Notes under the pieces: model-generated
Database searches by the model: none
The model's input: the letters and a program-made list of their open reading frames with translations, nothing else
Told to the model about the DNA's origin: nothing
Shown here: positions 47,341 through 60,100 of the stretch, piece after piece
Position numbering within the stretch: the first letter of the stretch is position 1
How the letters are laid out: each line of letters begins with the position of its first letter
NCBI GenBank assembly: GCA_008508345.1
Contig: QNGE01000431.1
Span: forward strand, 120,060-184,059
DNA: 64,000 nt
Source of the DNA: Paragonimus westermani
Lineage: Eukaryota; Platyhelminthes; Trematoda; Plagiorchiida; Troglotrematidae
Direction of reading: 5' to 3'
Made by a program: the position numbers and the translations under genes

Positions 47341-50300
47341 GCGCAAAACACAACTCGGACAAATTAAGGCAAACACATGCACAGCAATACCAACCTGTGA
47401 AAACCAGTAGCAGCGGTCACCAATGTTCAGTTCATTTATTTACCGACAAACTGCGCTGAAATAGTTTTCCTCTAATTTTTTCCCTTCGGTTAATTCCGTA
47501 TCTAAATACACGTTCTTGTCCCACTAATGGATATTGGTGGCGTGTTTCTTCTCACTAAAATGAGTTACTGCGGAGTAAATTAAACTTCTTAGACAGTGCC
47601 TGTAGATCACTCATGAATGTAATTTACTGATGGTCTAAACGAAGCCAGTTGTTCCTGCTTATGTTTCGGTTGCTTTCAGTCGGTTAACCAGTCGTGCAGT
47701 TTACGACCTAGTCAATCGGATATGATGTTCAATCCCCACTCATTGATTCTGTAAAAAAATTATCGATTCAGTTTGAAGATATTTTTCAACCGGTAATCAC
47801 AATAGAAGGAGGACTGTTGACTCATCCACATTTGTTCCTAGTTTCTAAATGCTCAGTCGTGTGTTGTTGTTGCTAATTTTACTCCGCTGAAGTAAAATTT
47901 GAACTGCAGTGAATAAACAATAAAACTTTAAAAACGCTATAGAGGACGAGAAAATTGTCTGACTTAATTCGTACTAAATTTGATACGGGTATCTTTCAAG
48001 TAACGACAGACTTTTCAGTGGCTGTATGACACATCAAGCTTTCCATACTACGCAGATATGTGTCCTTTCACAGTTGCCTGTGACGTTTTGTTTTTGAAGG
48101 GAATGAGCTAGTGTCATTGAATTAAAGGTAACAGTGTTGGCTCGATTTTGCAGTGTGTTGGTCCAGCTGGTAGTGCCAGTTGCCACTTTCAATGCGCCCT
48201 AGATAATTTGGTTACCATTTACTTCCTTTCAATTAAGCTTACTCACTGGTATGTGGTCACACTGGTGATCAGAAATGCGTCGACAGTCCTCTTAAAAGCA
48301 AAGCCATACATACTACACAGAAGTACTTGCTTGATATCAAATAATTTTGAAGTACTCAAAACGTCTTCTGTTTTACTAACCTCTTGGAACTTTCGAATCC
48401 GTGTGATCCCTTGTCTCGGTCCGTCGGACTAAAAGACACTTTGACAGGTGACTGAGTGAGAAACACAAATGACGTAAATCACTTTATAATTCAACCACTC
48501 AAACCACATTATGGTTCCATGAGGAAAATTCAACTGAAGCTACGTTAACCTTCAAAAATCTTGAACGTGATAAAGTAATTATATCTAAATCACCTTGTAT
48601 GTGACTGTGAAGGCTGCTAAAACCATATTCAATAGGCTCAAACTGAATCGTCGTCGACGGTCTACAGTGAACGACATTGTTAACGGAATGCTTTAAATTA
48701 CTAGCAGTTGCTCATAATCTGCTGACGTAGAGCTTTATGCACTGTATGAAGAAACATGTACACTTCGAAGATTCACTTGTGCACAACTTCCTCATTCTTT
48801 TTACTCATCAGTTAGTGAACTTACTAACGTACTGTATAATGACCACCTGATGTTACAAGGCAGTCGAATAGAAATTTGCGTTTAAGAATTTGGCTACTCG
48901 TGAGTAGCTCGACACAACCAATATACTTTTTATTAAAATAGTGCAATCACATGACAAACAAAACGAAACCATTTCACATATCCTCATCAGCCACAAAAGC
49001 GTGCCCGTCTTGAAAACCAAAGACAACTTTCCCTATTCGATATGACATAATTGCAAATATATCAGGTTCGTGGTTGTTACATACAACCACGGTACTAGAG
49101 CAAAATGTATTGTACCGACCCAATGGGAACACCCGATTGAAATAAGAAAGCGCATTCTAAAGTCTTCGGACTTACACCATTCCAGTTGCTTAAATACAGT
49201 TTTGTAGGTTGGCCGGATACTAGGTCATTTTGGTGTCGAGTGAAAAAGTAATGGCGATGGAAGTCATCAAACAAGTCTGTTGTTGTCTACCCTGAATGTT
49301 CAGGATTCTTTTGTCAATTCTTCTGTGGACGTAAATTTCAGGAGAAAGTCATGAATGCTCTGAAAATATTGAGTTGGTCTCTTCAATATAAAGTCTGAAG
49401 CACTAGTAGCTTAAGCAGTAATAACGCAAAATGATTAGCAGTCAAAGTGGTTAGATACGTAGCATTACAAGTTAATAATATTTTAACCATGTTCACTTCA
49501 AAAGTGAAGACGATAAAATTTTAAAGACATTTCTGTTGATACTTCTTTTATTGAATGATATGCTTACCACGGGTGTTTCGTGGATGGCGGAGCTATTATT
49601 GACTTGTGGCTTTTTAAAGGCAATATTTTACTGTGACCTTGATGTGTGGGCTCCTACTTCTCCGCACATTCGCTGAGCCAATGGGCACCATAATTTCACA
49701 AATATGATTGAGAATGAAAGAGTACACAGACCATCCAAAAGCTTAGATGCCAGCGGAAGTAAACTGACATTTCTCTACAAATCACCTGTTTGCACTGCAC
49801 CAGTATCTTTTTGAAGAGTGCCGACAACAGGTTGTCTTGTCAAAATGAATAACGACACGGAGCTCTTCAAAGTAAACGCGACTGATGATCGTAATTAATG
49901 AATGACACCTTATTCAAAGTAGCCACTCCAAATCATCACATGGCGTTTTCCTTTGGCACGTTTAGGAAGTCGAGCTCTGTTTTTCGGATATGCCACGCTG
50001 ATGACAGCGCAGTATCCTAGTGTTAAGTTGAAGAAACCCCACTAATATATATGAACTGGACCGGAACAACATCTCCATTTTGTACTGAATCACCGTTGGA
50101 GATTTGTGATGTCTGTTTCAGACACCTTCTCTCAATTCTCAAGGTCATCAGTATTGCTTGGTTCCCTGTGTTATCTGGTAGTTGTGACAATATTTTCCTG
50201 TCATAGAATTGAATGAATAACACAGTACAGTGATGTCGCACACTCATAGCCAATACTGCCTCGTCTTTAGGTTTGCATACAGTAGACTGCCTACTTAGTG

Positions 50301-53300
50301 CTAAGCGAAAGCAAATGAAACAGCGAAGATGGCCGAAAATTCAGAGTTAAACATGATTATCACTAACGTGGTAGTGATAACTCTACCAAAGGTTGATTCT
50401 GAATTCACAACGTAGGTTTGAACTTTCGGAGAGCATAAAAGAGCAATGAAAAACTCACGAAACCGGTTTAAGACCGAATAGTTCAGTTGTGTCCAAAACT
50501 TAGTTTCGAACGTGGTACAGTGACTTAGCGGAGAGTTACGTGCAATCACTTGATGTACAGCTGCTGTCTGTACATGTTCTCGCCAGCAAGTGTACCAAAT
50601 TTCTGCTTTCTTATTTGAACAGAAGAGGTAGCTATAGATGGCACGATCGGGCCTCATTCTTGTCAGCACATTCATATCGGGTTGCCACAATGATGCTAAT
50701 GACAGTGATCATGAACTGCAATATGTAGCTTTATCTGTTTTCTCTCGTACTGGTACATAGAGAGGTCGATTCTATGTGCTCCTAAAGACTGATGACGATA
50801 TAAGTTATGTAATATTAGCCTGATGTATTCTTTGTTTAAAGTTGATACCTGTGCTCTACAGAACCATCTAACTCTAGGGCAGTACATATATTGACAAGTA
50901 TCTACCAGTGTAATACTCTATCTCAGAGAGATTTGCACTCTTCTTCGGAGGTGGCAGTGCAGAGTCACCGCCAAAGTCACATATACACTCAAGTCAGATG
51001 AATATTGGCAACATCAATAAATTGTCGCACTACCTTAGTTGCAGGTTACGTAATCCACCTTCTGTTCAAAGAAGAGAGTAGCCTAACAAAATGGGACAGC
51101 TCCTGAACACATTACAAAATATGCGCTTTAGCCTAACCATGCTTTTTGTCGAGTGTTCGCCGATCGGAAGTTTGTAGGCCAGTATAAAGCAATTCAGTTC
51201 ATAAAATCCAATTGATCAGTTGCCACTTTCCCCTAAAGATATGAACCGTTCACAACCCTACATATTCAGTAATACTTCAGTACCCTCTTTGGATGATAAT
51301 TTGTCTATATTCTACATATCGATCGCCGTTCATGAAAATGAGTGTGGAACTGGTCGGTTTGAGGTTGTGGTTCCGAATCACTTCTATCCTAAAAACCTCT
51401 TTAGTCACACTTCCTGTGGTTGTTGACCGTAAAACAGCCGCGAATTGTCGCGTTCAGCGATGCAAAATGATAGTTGTCAGGGTTGTCCGGAAAATAAATG
51501 ACAATCGTAAGGCCAAATGTTAAATCTGCAAAGAGTTCGCCTTGCCGATGTAAAAACCTAGTTTTTTTACGACTTGGTTGGGTTGGTTTGTATTCATGTT
51601 TAAGCATAGACTTTTCCAAGTTATATATTTTCCCTCGAATGCTTTTTATGGCTGCTTAGCTTCCAAGTTTTTCGATGGAACTTCACACAAGTCTTTAACA
51701 TGAAAGCAATAAATACAACGGTTAATCGTAATAAGTTAAAAAATTTGCCCATACTAATTTCAAACCGGGAGGGAAATTGAATTCCTCCGGTATTTCCACA
51801 TTCGGAGGGCTTCAACATTTTTACACTCAAGTTCTTACAGCAACGAGGCAACTTTCTAAAATTAATCCAATACTAACGACCTTGTTTGAAACACGATCAT
51901 TTAGAAGGCAATCAGTAAAACCAAAAACATATAAGTTGACAGAACTGTCTTAACTTACCATGATTTTCGATCGGGAACTCATAGGGGTGGTTTGCTGATT
52001 GTATCTATTGCCAGAGGTTGGTGAGCGTGAGTGAGCTGAGTTCAACAGAACATTGGTCGGGAACGTTCCGTTAGAGAAATTCACGTTACTAACGAATATG
52101 TGAACATTCAACAGTGTTAAGTCCATAGACTGTTCTGCTTTCTTCCACTGTTACTCCAATTTGTTAACGATAAAAACAAGAGCAATTCCATGTTTGATAG
52201 GCTGATATGAGTACCACTGAAGACGGGTATCCTACTATGAACACTCAGCAACCTGCATTTGTACAGTGTGGGTAACCGATACCCTTTTGTACCAGTGACA
52301 ATAAGGGTGGTGTTCTACGACAACATGGAGCCTATCAAGTATGTCACACTACTGTACAAAAAATTCAGTGACCGGTAAACAATTAGCATCATATATTCGG
52401 ATGAATGATGCCTTTGATTTGTTGAACATTTGAAAAAGATGGTGTAGTGGCCGGCCAGTGAAACCTGGCGCATGATTTTACTTCGTTTGTCAGCCTAAAT
52501 TCACAGAGCTTCTTTAGGTGGTTTTCTAATGATTGCGCTATTCAACTTTTCACCTAACTGGGTACAGTATTCCTGACAGAGTGACGACGTAAGAGGTACA
52601 GTGGGTTCATGAGAAAATGGATTAGGCAAAAGCTGATTAGTATACGGTAAGGGGCACCCAAGAGATCGATGCAGAGAAACTAGTTCACGTAAGCTGGGCG
52701 AATCTCAAATGAACATCATGCTCTCTGCTATGGCCAGCCGAAGCGGATTATTTCATATCCACTGATCCCGCTTGTGTGCTGCGCGTATATATGGCCTGTA
52801 AAGATTGGTTGATAAAAACTACCTCTTTCATTCATTTTGATGAAGAATGTATGAAAAGCGTGTATTCATGTAGGGGACGTACGATTAGAAATGATGGTTT
52901 GCATTATGGTCAATGAAAACAATCATTACTTTTTAATTCTTTTAAAATCGCCACTCAGCCACAGGGCATGTGGAGTGACAAAATTGTCTCCAAAACATTC
53001 ATCGACATTGAACTATACTATTGATGAGTATATAATACACGTGCGTGTAAATGAATAGTTGTGTGTATCCCTAGACAGGGCAGCATGAACGTGCTCAATG
53101 GAAGTTTGTCTACCAGTAAGGTATTTGAGACAGCCAGTAAACACTGACACCCTGCAATAGTAATGAATGTTGGTGGGTTGGAAACGTCGATCTCCGTGTA
53201 CCCTATCGTTACCCCCCTGCCAATTGCTCGCCATGACTTCTGCAGGTGGCTACTGTAAGTAGATCGACGTAACTATCGAGCAACTGGTTTGTACCAGTGA

Positions 53301-53720
53301 AACGAGGTGATGACACTCTTCCTGAAACCATCTTTGTCAGTTTGTTTCCTATATGATTTTAGTGTCCAGTAATAATAGTCGTATATCCAAACATGCCTCC
53401 CGTGAATTCGACGATTACTATCATCCAAACATTGCTAGTCCTATTCTGTAATTTGTCTATAGTGACGACTTTAGGCGATGTCATGATTCCGTGATCTACC
53501 AGCTGAGTTATGCAGTAGTCCTGGTTAGCATATAGATAAAACATAGAAAATCGTGAGAGTGTTGGTCAAAATTAGATTGACCAGTCTAAACAATTTCAAC
53601 TGTGTTAAAGAAATTTGTGGTAATTCATTTTGTGTGAGAAATAAAGTGCACGCCAACGAGCTAAAAGATGAAAGACTTAAACATCGTAAAATATAAAGAG
53701 AGAATATCAAATCTGAAAAT
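47341..53720. other. Nothing recognised, intron-like
   Basis: Several 70-130-codon frames (for example 50301-50690 minus, 48148-48432 plus) are hydrophobic or patternless and lack paired splice sites. At least one missing exon of the minus-strand gene should lie in 46.3-53.7 kb, because the phases of its flanking exons do not join directly. Confidence 0.4.
47963..48002 (-). repeat. Dispersed short repeat, diverged copy 3
   Basis: TTCGTACTAAATTTG followed by ATACGGGTATCTT matches copy 1 read on the plus strand with more changes. It lies about 600 bp downstream of the gag/protease relic. Confidence 0.4.
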
Positions 53721-53724
53721 TTAC

Positions 53725-54076
53725 CTAAGTTTGTCGGAAAATGATCGAATGATTTGGCAAGGTAATCAGCGGAGGGTGAGCCGAATGTTTCATATGCGTT
53801 CAGCCCACCATTATCCACTTCCGAGGACATGAAGCCAAATTGTCCCGTCAGACCTGGAATAAACTGTCTGCGTCGTAGGTTTGAGCGTGGTGGTTTGGCT
53901 TCGTCAAAATATGGAGGGTATGGCTCAAATACCGATTCACTTGGAGCACACGGAAATGAATACAGTTCGGGTATGTGAGTACAGCTCATTGGGACTTGGG
54001 GTTGCATTAATTTTACCGAACTGACAAAAGTTTCCGGATCTGTCTCTACGTCCTCCTCGACACATTCTTTGTGCTC
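53725..54076 (-). CDS. Exon of the large minus-strand gene, Pro/Tyr/Phe-rich segment
   Basis: The 352-nt exon begins in phase 0 after acceptor GTGATTATAG and ends at TTAG|GTAAAT, leaving one base. The frame would be closed by the TAG that contains the acceptor, which fixes the 5' limit. About 117 residues start acidic (EHKECVEEDVETDPETF) and continue Pro/Tyr/Phe-rich with a basic NLRRRQF patch. They end in KSFDHFPTNL. An ATG at 54007 could be internal. The polar composition matches the exon at 45756-46238, but the one-base end does not fit that exon's one-base start, so at least one more exon should lie between 46.3 and 53.7 kb. Family unknown. Confidence 0.62.
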
Positions 54077-56018
54077 CTATAATCACACCAATGGATGCCA
54101 AAACGAACTCATTAACGCGAACAAATATTCCGATTGGATGTGGTAAAATATGTTTTTTTTACAGCCATTTCGACCACAAATCTGCAAAGTCTGAATAACT
54201 TGCAAACTAATGATAGAAATAGCTGAAGCAAGGATACGGGATTCTGTTGCTCATTTTTTATGACGTCGGGCTCCACTGGTGTCTGGGAGAGACAGTACTG
54301 TTAAGAGCAGTGGAGTAATCTGTTTGTTTGAAGTGTTAGCAACAAAATTTCATTGCAAACTGTCATTCTTTAAGACATGTGATATTTACCACAGTTGATA
54401 TCTCAGTCACGTTCTTGCCTAGTTGTGTTATCCAGGAAAGATATTTACCAAGACAGTGACTTTCATCAAAGATGTTGAAGCTTCTGTCCTTGCTATCGCC
54501 CCTTTTAGCTTACACTGATCCACTGCCACTTACAAGGTGTCTTCCTTCTAGTGAACAGGGCGCTCCTATCACTGGAAAGCTTTTCGACAAAAGCTGATTT
54601 TAATTCGCATTTGCGATGCGAATAAACAAAATCGAAGCGTGATCCCCTTCTTGTTTTTCAAATAGTATTTACTGGTTGTACGTTTAAACAAGTAAACGCT
54701 GGAAGAAAACAGACTCCATGTGTACCAAATACCTTTTGGTGGTCAATCAAACAGAACGGTAGACAAAACATAACTAGCAAGTGCAGTTTTCTTAAATGTG
54801 CGGTACTAATGGCGACGACTTTAGATGATCCGTGGGGTCAACTAAGTGCTACTTATAACCTTTAAATAATACCCACTGAGAACATCACCCGTTAAATGTT
54901 GACATTCATTCGGTTCAGTATGCTAACACAATAAAAACGAACCTATCTTTTGACCAGAAATGGTAGTAACTTCACGTGTTCTTGGTTTGTTTTAATTAAC
55001 CGTAAAGCTAACTCGTTCTTATGTTTACTGGAAGGAGTGGGCATGACGAAAGTTACAAAACCGAGATATAAGTGTTTGTAGCTGCAATTTCAACAAAACA
55101 AATTTCTCACAGAGTTTGCTACCCAAAATACCTCTCAATTTCTGTTTCAAAATATTACACGTTGTCACATGTCACCTGTGTAGCTCATAGCGGAACTTTT
55201 ATAGAATACTTTACTTATTAAACGTAGAACTGCGATATGATTTTCTACCTTCGCAAAATCATAGTCTGTTTCAGAAGCCATTTCACCTCTTGACAAGAAG
55301 TCTGTCATAGCAGTATCGCTCACTTAACCGAACGTTATCGATAAAGGTTGTTTGTTCTGAGTGGGTACCGTGTTGGAAGCCACATTATATTTGCCTCGTT
55401 TGATTATCTGTAGCGCTTTCCGAACACTGTTCAGTTTTCTCTGTTGATATCAAGCCAGAATTAACGACCGAGATATAGTGAAATGGGGCACGCAGAACGA
55501 CTATCGTATTGAGCGCAACTGTATAAGAAAATGGTTAGTTTGGTCGTTATAACGACTTGGCTCATAAATGGTAACCACTGTGTATTTCTTTTAACCATCA
55601 TTTCCGTTACGACTGTATTTGCTGGAGCGATGGTTCGCTGTAGCACGTCGATCTACCAAAAGTGAATAGACTTTATGCTTATTGCCGATTTTAGCTTGAG
55701 GTCCTATGGACACTCGAAAACAATACTGATCTCAGTGTGGAAATACATCAGTGCTAGCTGAATAATCAACATATTACATGTAGTGACGTGAAAAGGGATC
55801 ACCAATACTCACCATATGTGTGCATTCGGCACAATTTGTGCATCATTAACTCAGTATACAGGATTGGTTGTAATATTAGGTTTACTTTTGGCATGAATTT
55901 AGTAAACATGGACAATAATGATAAATTTGTTAACGCTGAATATTTTGACCGGTTCATGTAGGCACATACGACGCAACAACTTTGCTCATGTAGATGAATC
56001 AGTTAACGTGATACTCAC

Positions 56019-56102
56019 TTTCAATGACACATTAGGATGTATATCTGATAACTGGGCATTTCCTCCATACACTTTTCCGAACTGTCTGAGATCCTTCTCT
56101 GG
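56019..56102 (-). CDS. Candidate small exon, phase 0 to 0, minus strand
   Basis: This is an 84-nt stretch between acceptor ATCAGTCTGTCAG and the consensus donor TTGAAA|GTGAGTAT. It is open in phase 0 and exactly 28 codons long (PEKDLRQFGKVYGGNAQLSD then IHPNVSLK). Its phases fit both the candidate exon at 56935-57126 upstream and the exon at 53725-54076 downstream. An alternative acceptor ending at about 56122 would give a longer form. The short size makes chance possible. Confidence 0.38.
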
Positions 56103-56405
56103 CTGACAGACTGATACCTCGACTGAATTAACACATTTGCTCAAACAACAAGGCCACAAGTTAAAGGCTTTTCCCCATTTTGTATGGTTCTGTTTCAGGA
56201 CGGTTCTACTTATGGAGATAAGCTTCCTTTTATGGAAATTTAGCAGGTCAACAGATAGGAAGCAAACTCTAAAATTACCCTTAGCACGTTTGACCACGGT
56301 TTTGCTGTGCATTCTTATGGTTTATCAAATGAGTCAGAAAAGATATGGACAACCGTGTCGATCTGATTAGGTCTCATCGGCGTCACACACATCGGGGAAT
56401 AGAGT

Positions 56406-56788
56406 TTACGGTCTGTGTTGTATTTTTCGAAGTTTGTCTGCTAGGTTTGTCATCTCATTTTCGATATGATGTAGGACGGTGAAGTTTTTGAGGTATTTTT
56501 GTATGCTTGTAGTAACCCAGTGAAAACATTTCTCCCTAATTTTCGTTGCTGTGCGCAATAAACACTCAGGAGGAATTTTCAACACGACCATATGAAAAAT
56601 ACCTGTTTCGTCCCTCTCTATAACTACCACCGATTACCTATTGAAACTTTCTGTGTTGGTACTGTTTGACAAGCTCCAAACTTCATCTACATTCATGGGA
56701 TTGAGGAAAGTTTCGCCCGTAAGTTTCCTCGGAAGTTCCACCTTCTTTTTAATAAACTCTATCCTTTCAGTCGACGGTGATTGACCTT
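56406..56788 (-). pseudogene. Open stretch interrupted by one in-frame TAA, possible exon or broken coding relic
   Basis: Reading 56788 to 56406 on the minus strand, one frame stays open for about 125 codons apart from a single TAA near 56640. The first part is Lys/Asn-rich (contains KKKVELPRKLTGETFLNPM). It ends SFNR at a good donor, AATAG|GTAATC, which overlaps the TAA. The second part (contains VVLKIPPECLLRTATKIREK) resumes in the same frame. So either an exon ends at the donor and the remainder is chance, or this is a broken coding sequence. Its phases do not fit the 56935-57126 and 56019-56102 candidates. Confidence 0.25.
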
Positions 56789-56934
56789 AAAGCTAGCGCA
56801 CGTGGATTACAGCCCAAAAGGCGATCGACTGCTTGCGAAGCCTACCTCTAACTTTTACAGAGTCCGAATGGATGCTTCCGGGCTCTTAGGTCAGCCACAA
56901 GCAATTATTCACAATCAGCATATGAGAAACCTAC

Positions 56935-57126
56935 CGATTTTTGAGGTACAAAATATCCGTTCATGTGCCCAAACGGGTTGAGGTGATGGCCAAACTCCTT
57001 CGGTCGGTGGCTCACCATCTGCGGCTGATGACTTTTATCCAACGTATGTATGTTGGGAGTTGACTTGTACTGATCAGCAGGTGTTTGGCGTTTAGCTTGT
57101 GTCGGCCGGTTTTGTAGACAAGCAAA
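56935..57126 (-). CDS. Candidate exon, Gln/His/Pro-rich, minus strand
   Basis: The acceptor (TTATTTTTCCATCCGAAG) and donor (AAATCG|GTAGGT) bound 192 nt, exactly 64 codons in phase 0. The peptide is rich in His, Gln, Pro, Lys and Asn (NRPTQAKRQTPADQ, then HHLNPFGHMNGYFVPQK). That is the disordered style of the other minus-strand exons, and the phases fit the 84-nt candidate exon downstream. It may be close to the 5' end of the gene as seen here. No domain is recognised. Confidence 0.42.
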
Positions 57127-57199
57127 CTTCGGATGGAAAAATAAGGTAATCGATCTGAGGGCGGTTAACATACACTAGATAAGCTAACAAACTATTGAT

Positions 57200-60100
57200 C
57201 AGTGGGTTCGCCTTGTTTACACTGGATCGCAGCTTTCGCATGTATTTCGAACAGGCTAGATGAAAAGTATAGCTGAGTATGAAATCTGTGATCAAATATG
57301 AGTGATGTTCAGCCGGAAAGAATACGTGACATGATTGATTCGAAAACGTAGGAAAGAGGTGAATACACTCTTGAACAAACCGATTTACAGAAAATTTGTG
57401 ACAAAGTTTATAAACGATTATTCCGACGATGTGCGAATTTGTGAGCAGCAAATAACAGATTCCTTCACTAAACTTAACCGATTGATGGTATACACATGAC
57501 AATTCTTGTTTATTTCCCAGTTCTCTTTGATTAACCACTTATTCAGTGAAGCGTCATGGAACTTGGAAAATTCCGGGGTATACAGACAGCACTGAGGAAA
57601 ATTTCAGTACATATGGTATTCATTTTTAACCAACAACACGATACCGGACTGCTTTTCGAGTTGTGAGTGAAACCAGGAGACTGGTTCGGTTTTTTGAGAC
57701 GGCCGTGTTCACAAGCTACCCACAGCTTACGTGTAACCTACACCAAGGGTGAGGTAAACTATAGAAATTCGAACTAACGTGCAGTTTACTGATGAAGATA
57801 TGCAAACTGTCAGTGTGCTTGATGGACACACCATAATTTCACATCGTAGGTGATTTATGAGCAAATGAACGACAGCCCAAATAAATTGTCACCAATCTGC
57901 TTGTTATAAATTTAAATGAAGGCAGTAAGGATGGCAAAGCAACTGACACACTTTTCGACTCCTAAACAGTCTGTCATCACAAAGTGTTGTTCCAGATTGT
58001 CCTAACAGAACTGTTAAGTGTAGTTCTTTCTTTTCAATTCGTCGTCTACCAGAAAACCAACAGTTCATGATCATATGTCTATTTGAAGTTGGGGACAGAT
58101 TGTTTCAATATTCATTCTAAGTGAGGAAAAACTGACGGAATAAGACACTTGATACAACATAACCAACAAGAAATGCAGCATTAAGGCGTTGAGCGGCTTT
58201 AGTATAGACTGAGCATGCGTTACGAATCTGCTGATTCTCCACGAATATTGGACCTGGGTGGTTGGGCTAAAATCATCCATTAATATTACACATCTAGATA
58301 TTACCATAACTCTAAAGGGTTTTGGTGATCTTATTCTGTTCCGGTAAACTCGCAAGTAAGGGCGCCATGGATAGAACTTTAAAATCGGACGTAGCTTCCT
58401 TTTTTGAGGTATATAATTCGTTCTGACTCTGGTCTCCAGTCAACAACAGTGTTCTGCAAGAGTTCATACCGGGGAGTCCCACGTGCCCCGAAATTAGGCA
58501 CTGAGACAGCTTACAGTTCCGAGGTAACAGTGCTATTTTACGCCAAAAGGAGAAAATACATTTTAACATTCACCGATTCCGGATTACTGGAAGACTCCGC
58601 AGGATGAATTGAACTATAATAGTATGAGGTCCGTAGACATCATTTTGTAGTTTGACGCCACCATGCAATGTTGTGACCATTCGCATGCTTATTTCGACGT
58701 TTATGATTGTTGGTTACCATTCAACATGACAACGGAAACATGATTGGTAGAATGAGAGAAACTTACTAGATAAACTTTGCATTTTTAAGGATGCGCATAC
58801 AACCTTGAAATGCTCGTTTTCTTGCGAATAAGCACACTCCTAGAGCCGCAGAAAATGCGTTGAACTCTGGGGTCTGATACTTTCAGAAATTTTGGGGATT
58901 GCTTACATGTGAGTACACAAATCTACTAAACACATTTGTTGAAAAATAGTCTGAGAAAAGGTAACCTTCGACAGTAAGATTCGGCCTGGATGAGCTGAAT
59001 CAACGTCACATATTGCACTAATACTGCAAACTATTCTCCGTGCGTATCTACAGTAAGTACAGATTGTTCACGAACGGTTCCCACTAGTGTACTACAAGTC
59101 TATTGGACGGCGGGTTTCAATGCATTACCTCGTTATCATTCTGGAGCCACTTGAGTGCACAGTAGGGAAATGGATACACTGAAGGTGAAAATAGTTCACC
59201 ATGTCATACTCGCATTTGTTCAATTAGCTTTGAGGAAACACGTTTACGATTAACTAAAGTCTTACCATTTAGATGTTGTTCATTGGGAAACATGATTACA
59301 GCAGCCTGCGGACACGTAGCGTTACAGGAATGAATATCAACCAGGCGAGAACTGGAAACAGGGGATTACTGCTTCCACAGAGAATTTTGTATCAAAACTA
59401 ATTACATGCTTTCAAATGTAACAACCACAACAGTGTTGATGTGTGAACTTGCGATGCCACCGCATCGCATCAAACGTTTTAAGGTCATGTTCAGGAGATT
59501 GAAATAATTGAAGTAATGAATATGTGGAAGGAAGGACGAAAAACGACTGGAAATGGGACGATGAAACAATAACTCGTTTTGAACCAGGAATAAAACCAAA
59601 GCGACCTACTTTATATCCGAATTTAGATCAAAATTTTGCTTACCGTTCAGTCTAACTACAAAATATCTTTTAGTCCATCTTTGAAATCGAAAAAACTATG
59701 GAATTCACCTTAACGTTTTGCTACTTGCCCTAATTTAGGCTGTGTTTTGAGCTGGATCGTGAAACTTATCAAACTAGCGTGATGTCAAGAGTAGTTGTGC
59801 CGATCTAACAGCTGGAACGGTATATAATTGTCAAAGATGGTCTATATCTAGGGACATAACATAACTACTAAACGGGTGTGCTTCTATCATGAAGGTGCAT
59901 GTGAAGTTGTTCGTCTGGAACAATTACTAATCGATGACAATATCAATACTCTGGTGTATATATGATCCAAACTTCATCAATGTTTAATCGATCACACCGA
60001 TAACACGGAGAATCAAGTTTGTTCACCTAGCAGTGCATCAATTTTTAGTTGGAAGGAGATGCATGTGCTGTAAATACCAGAGGGTCAGCTCTGCAAGTCA

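Noticed and set aside
50301..50690. 129-codon minus-strand frame
   Set aside because: Low-complexity hydrophobic end, no splice pair and no motif.
57092..57538. 148-codon minus-strand frame
   Set aside because: It is hydrophobic and patternless and overlaps the better-supported exon 56935-57126 in another frame. No splice pair was found.
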